A DNA stretch of 64,000 nt from Paracoccaceae bacterium (GTDB taxonomy: Bacteria; Pseudomonadota; Alphaproteobacteria; Rhodobacterales; Rhodobacteraceae). Position 1 is the stretch's first letter; each line of letters starts with the position of its first letter. Shown here one piece after another: positions 53,414 through 61,807 of the stretch. A model generated the notes under the pieces. It was not told where the DNA came from. It was given only the letters and a program-made list of their open reading frames with translations, and did not search any database. A program made the translations under genes and the position numbers. The stretch is from assembly GCA_021648225.1 (NCBI GenBank), contig JAKITE010000001.1:1-64000 (forward strand), in the 5' to 3' direction.

Positions 53414-55414
53414 CTATTCGAACTCCATAATCACATCGTCAACCGCCAGACTATCGCCCGCAACCGCGTTGATTTTGGCTATCACCGCTTTTTTCTCGGC
53501 CTTCAGCACGTTTTCCATTTTCATGGCCTCCACAGTGCAAAGCGCCTGGCCTTCCTGCACCTCGTCGCCCACCGCAACATTCAGCGAAACAACCAGCCCC
53601 GGCATCGGGCAAAGCAACAGGTTGCTGGTATCGGGTGCTACTTTTTCGATCATATGTTTTGACAGCTCGAACAGGCGCGGGGTGCGGATGATCACGTTCA
53701 AATCCGCGCCGCGATGGCGCATGCGAAACCCGTTGGAAATCAGGTCTATCTTTACATTCATCTTTTGCCCCGAGACCTCCAGCTTGGGCAAAGTTTCCCC
53801 TGCTTGCCAATTTGATGTCACGCGGTGGCTGGCACCATCCGCAAATGTCACGGTTGATCCGTCGCGATCCGCATCAATGCTAACCGCAAAATCATAGCCC
53901 CCCAGCGAGATCACAAATTCACTGCCAACCTCGCGTTCGTGGTTATCAATGCGCCCCGAAATGCGGGCAGCACGAATTTCACTTACCCGATGCATGGCCG
54001 AAGCCCCCGCCGCCAGCTTTTGCAAAATCGCTTGCGGCAGCTCCACGCCTTTGAACCCGTCGGGGTATTCTTCCTCGATAAACGCCGTGGAAATATCGCC
54101 CGAGATAAACCTCGGATGGTCCATCACGGCGGAACAAAACGGCAGGTTATGGCCAATGCCTTCCAGTTCAAACCCGTCCAGCGCTTGTCGCATGGTTTCC
54201 AGCGCGGCGGCGCGATCCGGCCCCCAACTGCATAATTTGGCAATCATCGGATCATAATACATGCTGATCTCGCCGCCCTCGAAAACGCCGGTATCATTGC
54301 GCACGGCATGGGTTTCGCTGGCTTCTTCAGCCGGTGGGCGATACCGCGTCAGCCGCCCGATCGAGGGCAAAAACCCGCGATAGGGATCCTCGGCGTAAAG
54401 CCGGCTTTCAATCGCCCAGCCGTTCAGCTGCACATCCTTTTGCGCGATGGATAATTTCTCGCCATACGCCACGCGGATCATTTGTTCGACCAGATCAATG
54501 CCGGTGATCAATTCAGTTACCGGATGTTCAACCTGCAACCGTGTGTTCATCTCCAGAAAGTAAAAATTCTGGTCACTATCAACAATAAATTCCACAGTGC
54601 CGGCGCTGCAATAATCCACTGCCTGCGCCAAAGCCACTGCCTGCGCGCCCATCGCCGCGCGGGTTTGCGGGGTTAAAAACGGGCTGGGGGCTTCTTCGAT
54701 CACCTTTTGCTGGCGGCGCTGAATGGAACATTCGCGCTCATGCAGATAAATGCAATTTCCAAAGCTGTCGCCCAGCACCTGAATTTCGATATGACGCGGC
54801 TGGGTGATAAATTTTTCAATAAAAATCCGGTCATCGCCAAAACTGGCCGCCGCCTCGTTTTTAGAGCTTTGAAACCCTTCGCGCGCGCCCGCATCATCCC
54901 ATGCAATCCGCATGCCTTTGCCACCACCACCGGCAGAGGCCTTGATCATCACCGGATAGCCGACTTGCTGGCTGATTTTTACCGCCTCGTCGGCACCTTC
55001 AATCAACCCCATATGGCCCGGAACTGTTGATACACCGGATTCCTCCGCCAGTTTTTTGCTGGTGATTTTATCGCCCATCAGCTGAATGGCCCCGACCGGA
55101 GGGCCGATAAACGCCACCCCTGCGGCCTCCAGCGCCTCGGCAAATTTTGGATTTTCCGACAGGAACCCATAGCCCGGATGCACTGCCTCGGCACCTGTTG
55201 CCTTGATTGCCGCCATGATTTTATCAATCACGATATAAGACTGGTTGGCAGGCGATGGCCCGATATGCACGGCTTCGTCCGCCATTTTCACATGCAAAGC
55301 ATGTTTATCCGCATCGGAATAAACCGCCACGGTTTTAATGCCCATTTTTTTGGCGGTCTTCATAACCCGACAGGCGATTTCACCGCGATTGGCGATTAGG
55401 ATTTTTTTGAACAT
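53414..55414 (-). CDS. pccA: Propionyl-CoA carboxylase alpha subunit
   Basis: 666 residues from ATG 55414. The biotin carboxylase domain (1-450) has ILIANRGEIACRV, the ATP-grasp loop KASAGGGGKGMR, and FLEMNTRLQVEHPVTE. A linking BT domain follows. The C-terminal biotinyl domain carries the biotin Lys in VEAMKMENVLKAE. Length and layout are normal. It carboxylates biotin for transfer to propionyl-CoA by PccB. The leader contains two mutually exclusive hairpins, one of which hides the ribosome site. Confidence 0.93.
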   Translation of the reverse strand: MFKKILIANRGEIACRVMKTAKKMGIKTVAVYSDADKHALHVKMADEAVHIGPSPANQSYIVIDKIMAAIKATGAEAVHPGYGFLSENPKFAEALEAAGVAFIGPPVGAIQLMGDKITSKKLAEESGVSTVPGHMGLIEGADEAVKISQQVGYPVMIKASAGGGGKGMRIAWDDAGAREGFQSSKNEAAASFGDDRIFIEKFITQPRHIEIQVLGDSFGNCIYLHERECSIQRRQQKVIEEAPSPFLTPQTRAAMGAQAVALAQAVDYCSAGTVEFIVDSDQNFYFLEMNTRLQVEHPVTELITGIDLVEQMIRVAYGEKLSIAQKDVQLNGWAIESRLYAEDPYRGFLPSIGRLTRYRPPAEEASETHAVRNDTGVFEGGEISMYYDPMIAKLCSWGPDRAAALETMRQALDGFELEGIGHNLPFCSAVMDHPRFISGDISTAFIEEEYPDGFKGVELPQAILQKLAAGASAMHRVSEIRAARISGRIDNHEREVGSEFVISLGGYDFAVSIDADRDGSTVTFADGASHRVTSNWQAGETLPKLEVSGQKMNVKIDLISNGFRMRHRGADLNVIIRTPRLFELSKHMIEKVAPDTSNLLLCPMPGLVVSLNVAVGDEVQEGQALCTVEAMKMENVLKAEKKAVIAKINAVAGDSLAVDDVIMEFE

Positions 55415-55420
55415 CAGGCA

Positions 55421-55470
55421 ATGCCCCTTTGCAATAGAAAAAGGGGCATCCCGCAATGGAACGCCCCCTT
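55421..55470 (-). promoter_or_regulatory. Candidate attenuator / RNA switch upstream of pccA
   Basis: Three segments on the minus strand can pair in two ways. Segment 1 AAGGGGGCG (55470-55462) pairs with segment 2 ATGCCCCTTTTT (55449-55438), with one bulged G, as a terminator-like hairpin ending in T5. Segment 2 also pairs perfectly over 10 bp with segment 3 AAAGGGGCAT (55430-55421), which includes the AAGGGG ribosome site of pccA. The two pairings exclude each other. The ligand or signal, if any, is unknown. Confidence 0.5.
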
Positions 55471-55504
55471 AAAACAGATATACCCGCGCGAATGCGCGAA
55501 GAAA

Positions 55505-55696
55505 TTAGCAGGTGTTGGTTGCGTAACAACCCGCACCAACCGCACCACCAATAGCAGCACCCGTGACCATATCGCCACCCGTAGCACCGGCAACACCCGC
55601 ACCAACAAGCGCGCCAAGCCCGGCGCTTTCGCCAATGGTGTTACAACCGGCCAGCAAAAAGCCGGAAAATAGGATAACGACAAATTTATTCCGCAT
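55505..55696 (-). CDS. Small glycine-zipper lipoprotein
   Basis: 63 residues. Lipoprotein signal peptide with lipobox LLAGC (Cys ~18), then alternating Gly/Ala stretches (GALVGAGVAGATGGDMVTGAAIGGAVGAG) typical of glycine-zipper proteins, and two C-terminal cysteines. Probably outer-membrane anchored. It sits in the pccB-pccA interval ahead of the candidate attenuator. Function unknown. Confidence 0.7.
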   Translation of the reverse strand: MRNKFVVILFSGFLLAGCNTIGESAGLGALVGAGVAGATGGDMVTGAAIGGAVGAGCYATNTC

Positions 55697-55790
55697 GATT
55701 TTTCTCCTGATTGAAAATTACCCGATAAACATGCGCCCAGAACGCGGACAAAGCCAGTCTTTATTCCAAAATGGGCGGAAAATTGCTGCA

Positions 55791-56165
55791 TTATTCCTCG
55801 GTCCACTCAAACATATCGGGGAAACTGGCCTGCGCACGGGTCACATCGATTTTCAACATAGCCTCGTAATCAGCCGGATCAAACGGGTCTGATGCCGCGA
55901 TAACCTCGCGGCCAAAAACCCAGTTCAGGCGGCCCGCATCCAGATTTCCGCGCTCAAAAGGTTGATCGCCAAAATGCAGCCAAAGCGCCGCCATAAAGGT
56001 GGCATCGGCGCGCTTGTCAATCGGTTTACGATCCCTGAACCGCTCGCGTGCTTTTAATGGCGTCACCCCTTTTGGCGAGGCCCGCCGAATGGTAAATTGC
56101 AGATCAGAGCCATGCAACCGCCCCGGAAAGCCGCGATGTTTTAACATATAAGGAAGATTAGCCAT
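55791..56165 (-). CDS. Unknown cytoplasmic protein in the pcc operon
   Basis: 124 residues, no signal peptide or TM. Basic N-terminal half (LKARERFRDRKPIDKRAD), acidic C-terminus (ARAQASFPDMFEWTEE style). I do not recognise it. Its start overlaps the end of the upstream gene by 8 nt, supporting a real cistron co-expressed with pccB. Confidence 0.6.
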   Translation of the reverse strand: MANLPYMLKHRGFPGRLHGSDLQFTIRRASPKGVTPLKARERFRDRKPIDKRADATFMAALWLHFGDQPFERGNLDAGRLNWVFGREVIAASDPFDPADYEAMLKIDVTRAQASFPDMFEWTEE

Positions 56166-56559
56166 TTGTCATGCCATCCTTTTGCGCGCACCCATCGGCA
56201 TCATAAGCAAACCCGAAAACCGCCTTGTCAAACAGCCGATAAAAATACCGGCCGCCATCAATATATAAAATCTCCATATTTCCGGTCGGGCTTATGCCTG
56301 TCAAAGGCACCTCTCCGCTGGCGATATCCGCCACCAGCGAGGTGCAGATTTCATTGGCCAAGGCCGGTTGGTCCAGCCCCTCGGCGGCCTCGATATAAAT
56401 CTGCAACGGCTCTGCGCCGCCTTTTCGTTTGAACATCACCTGCGCCGAAACCCCGTTATCCGAGGTTGCATAGCCAAGCTCGGCCAAGGGTGGAAAGAAA
56501 AACCGCAATCCGCCCAGCACCAGCACCAGCACAATAAATAGTTTAATAAGATTTTTCAT
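56158..56559 (-). CDS. Unknown membrane-anchored or secreted small protein in the pcc operon
   Basis: 133 residues from ATG 56559. N-terminal hydrophobic helix KNLIKLFIVLVLVLGGLRFFF acts as anchor or uncleaved signal; the rest is a soluble domain with two cysteines. It starts 10 nt after pccB and overlaps the next gene. No family recognised. Confidence 0.6.
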   Translation of the reverse strand: MKNLIKLFIVLVLVLGGLRFFFPPLAELGYATSDNGVSAQVMFKRKGGAEPLQIYIEAAEGLDQPALANEICTSLVADIASGEVPLTGISPTGNMEILYIDGGRYFYRLFDKAVFGFAYDADGCAQKDGMTNG

Positions 56560-56569
56560 AATCGCCCCC

Positions 56570-58102
56570 CTAAAGCGGAATATTATCATGTTTCTTCCAC
56601 GGATTTTTCAACTGCTTGCCCCGTAAACTGGCAAACGCCCGCGCCACCCGTAATCGCGTATTATGGGGCAAAATCACCTCGTCAATAAACCCCCGTTCCG
56701 CGGCCACAAACGGGCTGGCGAAACGGGCCTCGTAATCGGCTGTGTGGGCTGCGATTTTATCAGCATCATCCAGATCAGCACGGTGGATAATCTCTACCGC
56801 GCCCGATGCGCCCATCACCGCGATTTGCGCTGTGGGCCAGGCATAATTGAAATCACCGCGCAGATGTTTGGAGGCCATCACATCATAAGCGCCACCATAC
56901 GCCTTACGAACTATTACTGTCACTTTGGGCACAGTCGCCTCGCCATAAGCAAACAGCAGCTTGGCACCGTGTTTGATCACCCCGCCATATTCCTGCGCCG
57001 TTCCGGGCAAAAACCCGGGCACATCCACCAGTGTCAGGATCGGGATTTCAAACGCATCACAAAACCGCACAAACCGCGCTGCCTTACGGCTGGAGTCAAT
57101 ATCCAGACACCCCGCCAGCACCATGGGTTGGTTGGCCACTACGCCGACGGTTTTGCCTTCGAGACGAATAAATCCGGTCAGGATATTTTTGGCAAATTCC
57201 GCCTGAATCTCAAAAAAATCACCCTCGTCGGCCAGTTTTCGCACCAGCTCCGACATATCATACGGGGCATTAGGGTTATCCGGCACCAGAGTATCAAGGC
57301 TGGCCTCGACCCGTGACGGATTATCATTAAAGGGCCGCGTTGGCGGTTTTTCACGATTGTTCAGCGGCAAAAAGTCAAACAAGCGGCGCACCTCGAACAA
57401 GGCTTCCATGTCATTATCATAGGCCCCGTCCGCCACCGAAGATTTACCGGTATGGGTGCGCGCACCGCCCAATTCCTCAGCCGTAACCACCTCGTTGGTC
57501 ACGGTTTTAACCACATCCGGCCCTGTAACAAACATATAGGAACTGTCGCGCACCATAAAAATAAAATCGGTCATGGCTGGCGAATATACCGCCCCGCCCG
57601 CGCATGGCCCCATGATCACGCTGATCTGCGGCACCACACCGCTGGCCAGCACATTGCGCTGAAACACATCGGCATAACCGCCCAGCGCATCGACACCTTC
57701 TTGAATGCGCGCGCCGCCAGAATCATTCAGGCCAATCACCGGCGCACCGTTGCGCATGGCCATATCCATGATTTTACAGATTTTCTGGGCATGGGTGGCA
57801 GACAATGACCCGCCCAGCACGGTGAAATCCTGACTATACACATACACCATACGGCCATTAATGGCGCCCCAACCGGTGACAACCCCGTCGCCGGGGTATT
57901 TTTGTTTTTCCATGCCAAAATCAGTGCAGCGATGGCTGACAAACATGTCGAATTCCTCAAAACTGCCCTCGTCCAGCAAAACCTCAAGCCGCTCGCGCGC
58001 GGTAAGTTTGCCTTTGGAATGCTGCACATCAATGCGCCGCTGGCCGCCGCCCATTCTGGCCTCACCCCTGCGGGTTTCGAGTTGTTGCAGAATATCATCC
58101 AT
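56570..58102 (-). CDS. pccB: Propionyl-CoA carboxylase beta subunit
   Basis: 510 residues, the carboxyltransferase subunit. The N half has [19 protein letters not shown] and the oxyanion region [17 protein letters not shown] (~128). The C half has [18 protein letters not shown] (~360) and [19 protein letters not shown]. It transfers CO2 from biotin to propionyl-CoA to give methylmalonyl-CoA. It is the first gene of the leftward operon; the divergent gap to tetR carries three TTTGCAA boxes. Confidence 0.94.
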   Translation of the reverse strand: MDDILQQLETRRGEARMGGGQRRIDVQHSKGKLTARERLEVLLDEGSFEEFDMFVSHRCTDFGMEKQKYPGDGVVTGWGAINGRMVYVYSQDFTVLGGSLSATHAQKICKIMDMAMRNGAPVIGLNDSGGARIQEGVDALGGYADVFQRNVLASGVVPQISVIMGPCAGGAVYSPAMTDFIFMVRDSSYMFVTGPDVVKTVTNEVVTAEELGGARTHTGKSSVADGAYDNDMEALFEVRRLFDFLPLNNREKPPTRPFNDNPSRVEASLDTLVPDNPNAPYDMSELVRKLADEGDFFEIQAEFAKNILTGFIRLEGKTVGVVANQPMVLAGCLDIDSSRKAARFVRFCDAFEIPILTLVDVPGFLPGTAQEYGGVIKHGAKLLFAYGEATVPKVTVIVRKAYGGAYDVMASKHLRGDFNYAWPTAQIAVMGASGAVEIIHRADLDDADKIAAHTADYEARFASPFVAAERGFIDEVILPHNTRLRVARAFASLRGKQLKNPWKKHDNIPL

Positions 58103-58126
58103 GTCATGCCCCTAAACGCTTACAGG

Positions 58127-58229
58127 TTTGCAACGCAGCATAAGGCGGTGGCGGCATAAATAAAAGTCGCGATTGGTATATTTGCAAACTTAGCACAGGC
58201 CTTGTCGATAAGTTTGCAAATTTGCAAAC
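58127..58229 (-). promoter_or_regulatory. PccR-type TTTGCAA boxes in the pccB-tetR gap
   Basis: TTTGCAA at 58127-58133, TTTGCAAA at 58181-58188, and the perfect 18-bp palindrome GTTTGCAAATTTGCAAAC at 58212-58229. TTTGCAA-type repeats are the reported target of PccR in Rhodobacter sphaeroides, and a PccR gene lies 1.7 kb away. The boxes probably control pccB and might affect tetR. Confidence 0.65.
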
Positions 58230-58233
58230 TGTC

Positions 58234-58276
58234 TTTTCATTCCGGCACCGGGCAGCTATAAATTGAACATCGTTCA
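58234..58276 (+). promoter_or_regulatory. tetR promoter with self-operator
   Basis: TTTTCA (58234-58239), a 17-nt spacer and TATAAA (58257-58262) form a good promoter. TGAACATCGTTCA (58264-58276), an inverted repeat with a 3-bp centre, covers the expected start point, which implies autorepression. Confidence 0.6.
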
Positions 58277-58288
58277 CCGGAGGTCCAA

Positions 58289-58894
58289 ATGGCCAAAAAT
58301 ACCAAAGCCCGTCACGAAGACCTGCGCAACCGCCTGCTTGATCTGGCCGAACAGGTTGTGATTGAAAAAGGCCTGAACGCACTGCGCGCCCGCGATCTGG
58401 CCAAACAGGCCAATTGCTCGGTCGGGGCGATATATACTGTGTTCAAGGATATGAACGGGCTGGCATTACAGGTAAATGGCCGCACGTTTCAGCAGCTGGG
58501 TGCAGCAGTGGCGGCATCGGTTACCGATATGAAAAATGATCCGCCCTGCGAACGGCTGGTGGCATTGTCGCTGGCATATCTGGATTTTGCGTCCGAGAAT
58601 TTCAATGCATGGTCCAGCCTGTTTGACATCGAAATGACCGCCGGGCCGAATGTGCCGGAATGGTATATGAACGCGCTTGCAGACCTGTTTCGCCACATTA
58701 ACGCACCCGTGCGTGAAATTTTCCCCGAACTATCCCGCAAAGACAGCGAATTAATGACCAGAGGGCTGTTTTCATCGATCCACGGTATTGTTTTACTGGG
58801 CCTACAGCGGCGCATTTCCGGTGTGCCACTGGATGAAATGGCGCGAATGATTACCCTAATCCTTTCAAATCTAAGCAAAAACCAAAAAACTTGA
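58289..58894 (+). CDS. TetR-family repressor
   Basis: 201 residues. N-terminal HTH (~12-58): DLAEQVVIEKGLNALRARDLAKQA, then CSVGAIYTVFKDMNGL. The C-terminal ligand domain (~75-190) contains FDIEMTAGPNVPEWY, similar to WHG/TetR_C groups. GGAGGT ribosome site. Three TGAAC-N3-GTTCA-type sites surround the gene, one on its promoter and two between it and the PspA-like gene. These are its probable operators. Ligand unknown; an acyl-CoA or membrane-stress signal would fit the neighbours. Confidence 0.87.
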   Translation: MAKNTKARHEDLRNRLLDLAEQVVIEKGLNALRARDLAKQANCSVGAIYTVFKDMNGLALQVNGRTFQQLGAAVAASVTDMKNDPPCERLVALSLAYLDFASENFNAWSSLFDIEMTAGPNVPEWYMNALADLFRHINAPVREIFPELSRKDSELMTRGLFSSIHGIVLLGLQRRISGVPLDEMARMITLILSNLSKNQKT

Positions 58895-58930
58895 ACAAAG
58901 TTCACATTTTTCCTTGAACATTGTTCAAGG
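58892..58930 (+). promoter_or_regulatory. Paired TetR operators between tetR and the PspA-like gene
   Basis: TGAACAAAGTTCA (58892-58904) overlaps the tetR stop. CCTTGAACATTGTTCAAGG (58912-58930) is a perfect 19-bp palindrome that contains the TTG start codon of the next gene. The arms match the promoter operator at 58264. Confidence 0.65.
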
Positions 58931-59598
58931 GCGCCAATGCAAGGGCCGAGGAAAAATTCCGCGACCATTTTGCCATTGATCTGATTGATCAAAAAATCCG
59001 CGAGGCACAGGTTGGTTTGCAAGCCGCAAAATCCACCCTCGCCAGCCTGATCCTGCGTGAACGTAGCGAACAACGCCAGATCGAAGCCCTGAAAAGCCGC
59101 ATCGACAAGCTGACCCAAAGCACCGTCGCCGCCCTTGCGGATAATCGCACGGAGCTGGCCAGCGAGGCGGCGCAAGGCATTGCCCAGATGGAAAACGAAA
59201 TGGTGGTGCGCCGCGATACCGCCACGCGGATTGAAAGCAAAATTACCCGTCTGCGCACATCGGTCGAGGCAGCGAACCGCCGGATTATCGACCTGAAGCA
59301 AAGCGCAATTACCGCCAAGGCCATCCATCAGGAACGCCGCATTCAGGTCAAGCTCAACAGCTTTGCGCCGCGCCAAAACAGCATCGAGGAGGCCGAGGAA
59401 CTGATTTCAAGGGTGGTTGATCAAGACGACCCGTTTGAACAATCGGAGATTCTGCGCGAAATCGACGCCAACCTGCGCTTTGAAGACATCGGCGAACGTC
59501 TTGCCGAACAGGGCTATGGCACTGCCAGAAAAACCACCGCAGCGGACGTTCTTGCCCGCCTGCAATCTAAAACCAACCAAGGAGAAACAGATGTTTGA
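58921..59598 (+). CDS. pspA: PspA/IM30-family protein with shortened N-terminus
   Basis: 225 residues from TTG 58921, the only in-frame start after the stop at 58915. The body (FAIDLIDQKIREAQVGLQAAK, then long coiled coils to ~200) is a PspA/IM30 membrane-remodelling protein. The usual leading amphipathic helix is reduced to MFKGANARAEEKF, roughly seven residues shorter than I expect for alphaproteobacterial relatives. No ribosome site precedes the start, and the start codon lies inside a TetR operator palindrome. The protein is probably made by read-through from tetR. It overlaps the YiaAB gene by 8 nt. Confidence 0.75.
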   Translation: MFKGANARAEEKFRDHFAIDLIDQKIREAQVGLQAAKSTLASLILRERSEQRQIEALKSRIDKLTQSTVAALADNRTELASEAAQGIAQMENEMVVRRDTATRIESKITRLRTSVEAANRRIIDLKQSAITAKAIHQERRIQVKLNSFAPRQNSIEEAEELISRVVDQDDPFEQSEILREIDANLRFEDIGERLAEQGYGTARKTTAADVLARLQSKTNQGETDV

Positions 59599-59866
59599 CG
59601 AAAAATCCAACGGAATTTATACAACTTTTAACGCCATCGGTGTGGCAACGGCCTATGCAATGCTGGCCGCATCTATCTGGCTGGCTCCGGTTAACCTTTC
59701 CACCAAAGGGTTTTGGGCGATGGGGATATTCATGCTGACCCTCAGCCTTGTTAATCTGGTCAAATACCGCCTTGATGATCGCGCATCCGATGATCGCATC
59801 AACAAGCTGGAAGCGGCAAAAGCCGAACGTATTCTGGAAGATTACGTGGTCGATAAAAAAGATTAA
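59591..59866 (+). CDS. YiaAB two-helix membrane protein
   Basis: 91 residues from ATG 59591 (AAGGAGA upstream). Two TM helices (TAYAMLAASIWLA; FWAMGIFMLTLSLVNLV) followed by a cytoplasmic charged tail (KYRLDDRASDDRINKLEAAK) match the YiaA/YiaB two-helix family. Overlap with the PspA-like gene suggests that it is its membrane partner. Function in the family is unknown. Confidence 0.78.
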   Translation: MFDEKSNGIYTTFNAIGVATAYAMLAASIWLAPVNLSTKGFWAMGIFMLTLSLVNLVKYRLDDRASDDRINKLEAAKAERILEDYVVDKKD

Positions 59867-59876
59867 ACCAACAGGC

Positions 59877-59900
59877 TGCGCCCCGAGATTTCGGGGCGCA
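59877..59900 (+). terminator. Hairpin after the YiaAB gene
   Basis: TGCGCCCCGA (59877-59886) and TCGGGGCGCA (59891-59900) form a perfect 10-bp stem around GATT. There is no T run, but position and stability suggest a terminator separating yiaAB from pccR. Confidence 0.5.
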
Positions 59901-59901
59901 G

Positions 59902-59950
59902 TTGCAATGTTGCAATTAGCATTTCAAATCTTTGCAAACCTGCATATACT
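59902..59950 (+). promoter_or_regulatory. pccR promoter with TTTGCAA boxes
   Basis: TTGCAA at 59902-59907 and 59910-59915, TTTGCAAA at 59931-59938, and a -10 box TATACT at 59945-59950. Transcription would start at about 59957, the A of the ATG, so the message is probably leaderless. The box at 59931 lies between -35 and -10, which fits self-repression by PccR. Confidence 0.5.
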
Positions 59951-59956
59951 GGCCCT

Positions 59957-61360
59957 ATGGCAAATCAAAAACTCTATGCAGGCGTTAAAATTCGCGAGAC
60001 CCGCCTTAAGCTGTCGCTGACTCAAAAAGATTTTGCAGCCAAGCTGGGCGTTTCGCTTTCTTACCTTAATCAAATGGAAAACAACCACCGGCCCATTTCG
60101 GCAGGGGTGGTTCTGGCCATGGCGCAAGAATTCGGGTTTGATGTGACCACCTTATCGGTGGCTGAATCCGACCGCATGGTGGTGGACATGCGCGAGGCAC
60201 TGGCCGATCCGGTTTTTGGCGAAGACAACCCGCCCTTGGCAGATCTGCAATTAACCGCCAGCAACGCGCCCATGCTGGCGCGCGCATTTTTGAACCTGCA
60301 CCGGTCCTATCGTCATTCGCAAGACCGGCTGGCCTCGCTAAACGAGGCATTGGGCCAGGATAGCGGCAGCATCGCCCCCCTGCCATGGGAGGAGGTTCGC
60401 GATTTTTTTCATTATTGCGATAATTATATCGACAGCATCGACCGCGCTGCTGAAAATTTCGCCCAAACCATACTGACGGGTAAGCCCGATAAGCGCAGCG
60501 CCCTGATTAACCATCTGGAACGTGAACACGGTATCAATGTCAGTTTTAACATCGGCCCGATCCGGCAATTTGATGCCTTGAACAGCAAGCTGACCCTGTC
60601 CAGCCGTGCAGGCATTGAAACCCAGATTTTCCAGCTTGCCCACCAGATTGCCTTGCTTGAATTTTCACTGCTGCTGGAAACCACGCTGGATTACGCAAAA
60701 TTCCGCACAGAAGAAGCTCGGGATATTTGCAAAATCGGCTTGGCCAATTATTTTGCCGGTGCAGCAGCCCTGCCCTATACGCCGTTTTTGGCCGCAGCGC
60801 AGGGATATCGCCATGATCTGGATCTGCTGGCCGAACATTTTAGCGCCAGCATCGAACAAGTGGCGCACCGGCTTTCCACCCTGCAACGCGCTGGCCAAAA
60901 AGGCATTCCATTCTTTTTTGTGCGGGTTGATCAGGCTGGCACCATCACCAAACGCCATTCCGCCACGCGGCTGCAATTTGCCCGTTTTGGCGGGGCCTGT
61001 CCGCTTTGGAATGTGCATCGGGCGTTTGAAACCCCCAATCAATATTTGCGCCAGCTGGCCGAAACCCCCGACGGAGAGCGTTATTTCTGTTTGGCGCGGG
61101 ATATCTCCAAACCCGGGCCCGCCTTCAAAAGCCCGACAAGACGGTTTGCCATTGGCTTGGGATGCGAGATCAGCCACGCAGACAAGTTGGTTTATATTGA
61201 CGGTCTCGACACCAAAAAAGACCTGTCCTTTGAACCGATAGGCGTTTCTTGCCGTATTTGCGAACGCCAAAACTGCCACCAGCGCGCGGTGCCGCCGCTG
61301 GAACACAAGCTAAGGGTGAATCACAATATTCGCGGCACTTTGCCATATTCACTCTCGTAA
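59957..61360 (+). CDS. pccR: Short-chain fatty acyl-CoA regulator PccR (ScfR family)
   Basis: 467 residues. N-terminal XRE-type HTH (~10-65): LSLTQKDFAAKLGVSLSYLNQMENNHRP. The central ~150-280 region is an IrrE/DUF955-like domain. The C-terminal domain carries a cysteine set (CRICERQNCHQRAVPP) typical of RamB/PrpR/ScfR proteins. PccR in Rhodobacter sphaeroides controls propionyl-CoA carboxylase. No ribosome site precedes the ATG and the -10 box sits 7 nt upstream, implying a leaderless mRNA. Confidence 0.9.
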   Translation: MANQKLYAGVKIRETRLKLSLTQKDFAAKLGVSLSYLNQMENNHRPISAGVVLAMAQEFGFDVTTLSVAESDRMVVDMREALADPVFGEDNPPLADLQLTASNAPMLARAFLNLHRSYRHSQDRLASLNEALGQDSGSIAPLPWEEVRDFFHYCDNYIDSIDRAAENFAQTILTGKPDKRSALINHLEREHGINVSFNIGPIRQFDALNSKLTLSSRAGIETQIFQLAHQIALLEFSLLLETTLDYAKFRTEEARDICKIGLANYFAGAAALPYTPFLAAAQGYRHDLDLLAEHFSASIEQVAHRLSTLQRAGQKGIPFFFVRVDQAGTITKRHSATRLQFARFGGACPLWNVHRAFETPNQYLRQLAETPDGERYFCLARDISKPGPAFKSPTRRFAIGLGCEISHADKLVYIDGLDTKKDLSFEPIGVSCRICERQNCHQRAVPPLEHKLRVNHNIRGTLPYSLS

Positions 61361-61444
61361 CCGGCAATCCAGGTGTTTAATGTTTGAATAGTAATTTCTA
61401 AATCCATTGCGACACACAGCCAGACAACAAAGCCGGAGAAAACG

Positions 61445-61792
61445 ATGCGTCTTTTAATGTTAACAATAACCAGTGCGTTCATACTGACCGCCTGCCAACA
61501 AACGGTTTTTGTAAGCAGCAGCGGTGATGATGGTCGCAACAGAGTAGTGGATATTGTGAACCGAACCAATGCACCGATCCAACAATTTTACGCTTCTAAA
61601 TCTGGTCAAAGATCCAAAGGGCAAGACTTGCTAATGGGTTCCGCAATTGGCCCTGACGGTTACAGGACGCTTAACTTTAATGATGGTTCCCGCACATGTA
61701 TCTTTGATTTCATTGCCGAATTTCCAAACGGCACAGAATTGCGCCGCGATGGAATTAATGTTTGCGAAGAAGTCGCATGGACGGTTTTTTAA
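61445..61792 (+). CDS. Small unknown lipoprotein
   Basis: 115 residues. Lipoprotein signal MRLLMLTITSAFILTAC with lipobox LTAC (Cys 17). The mature domain (VVDIVNRTNAPIQQFYASKSG, then GYRTLNFNDGSRTCIFD) is a small beta-rich fold with two further cysteines. CGGAGAA ribosome site. No family recognised. Confidence 0.65.
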   Translation: MRLLMLTITSAFILTACQQTVFVSSSGDDGRNRVVDIVNRTNAPIQQFYASKSGQRSKGQDLLMGSAIGPDGYRTLNFNDGSRTCIFDFIAEFPNGTELRRDGINVCEEVAWTVF

Positions 61793-61807
61793 CACGGACA
61801 GGCACGG

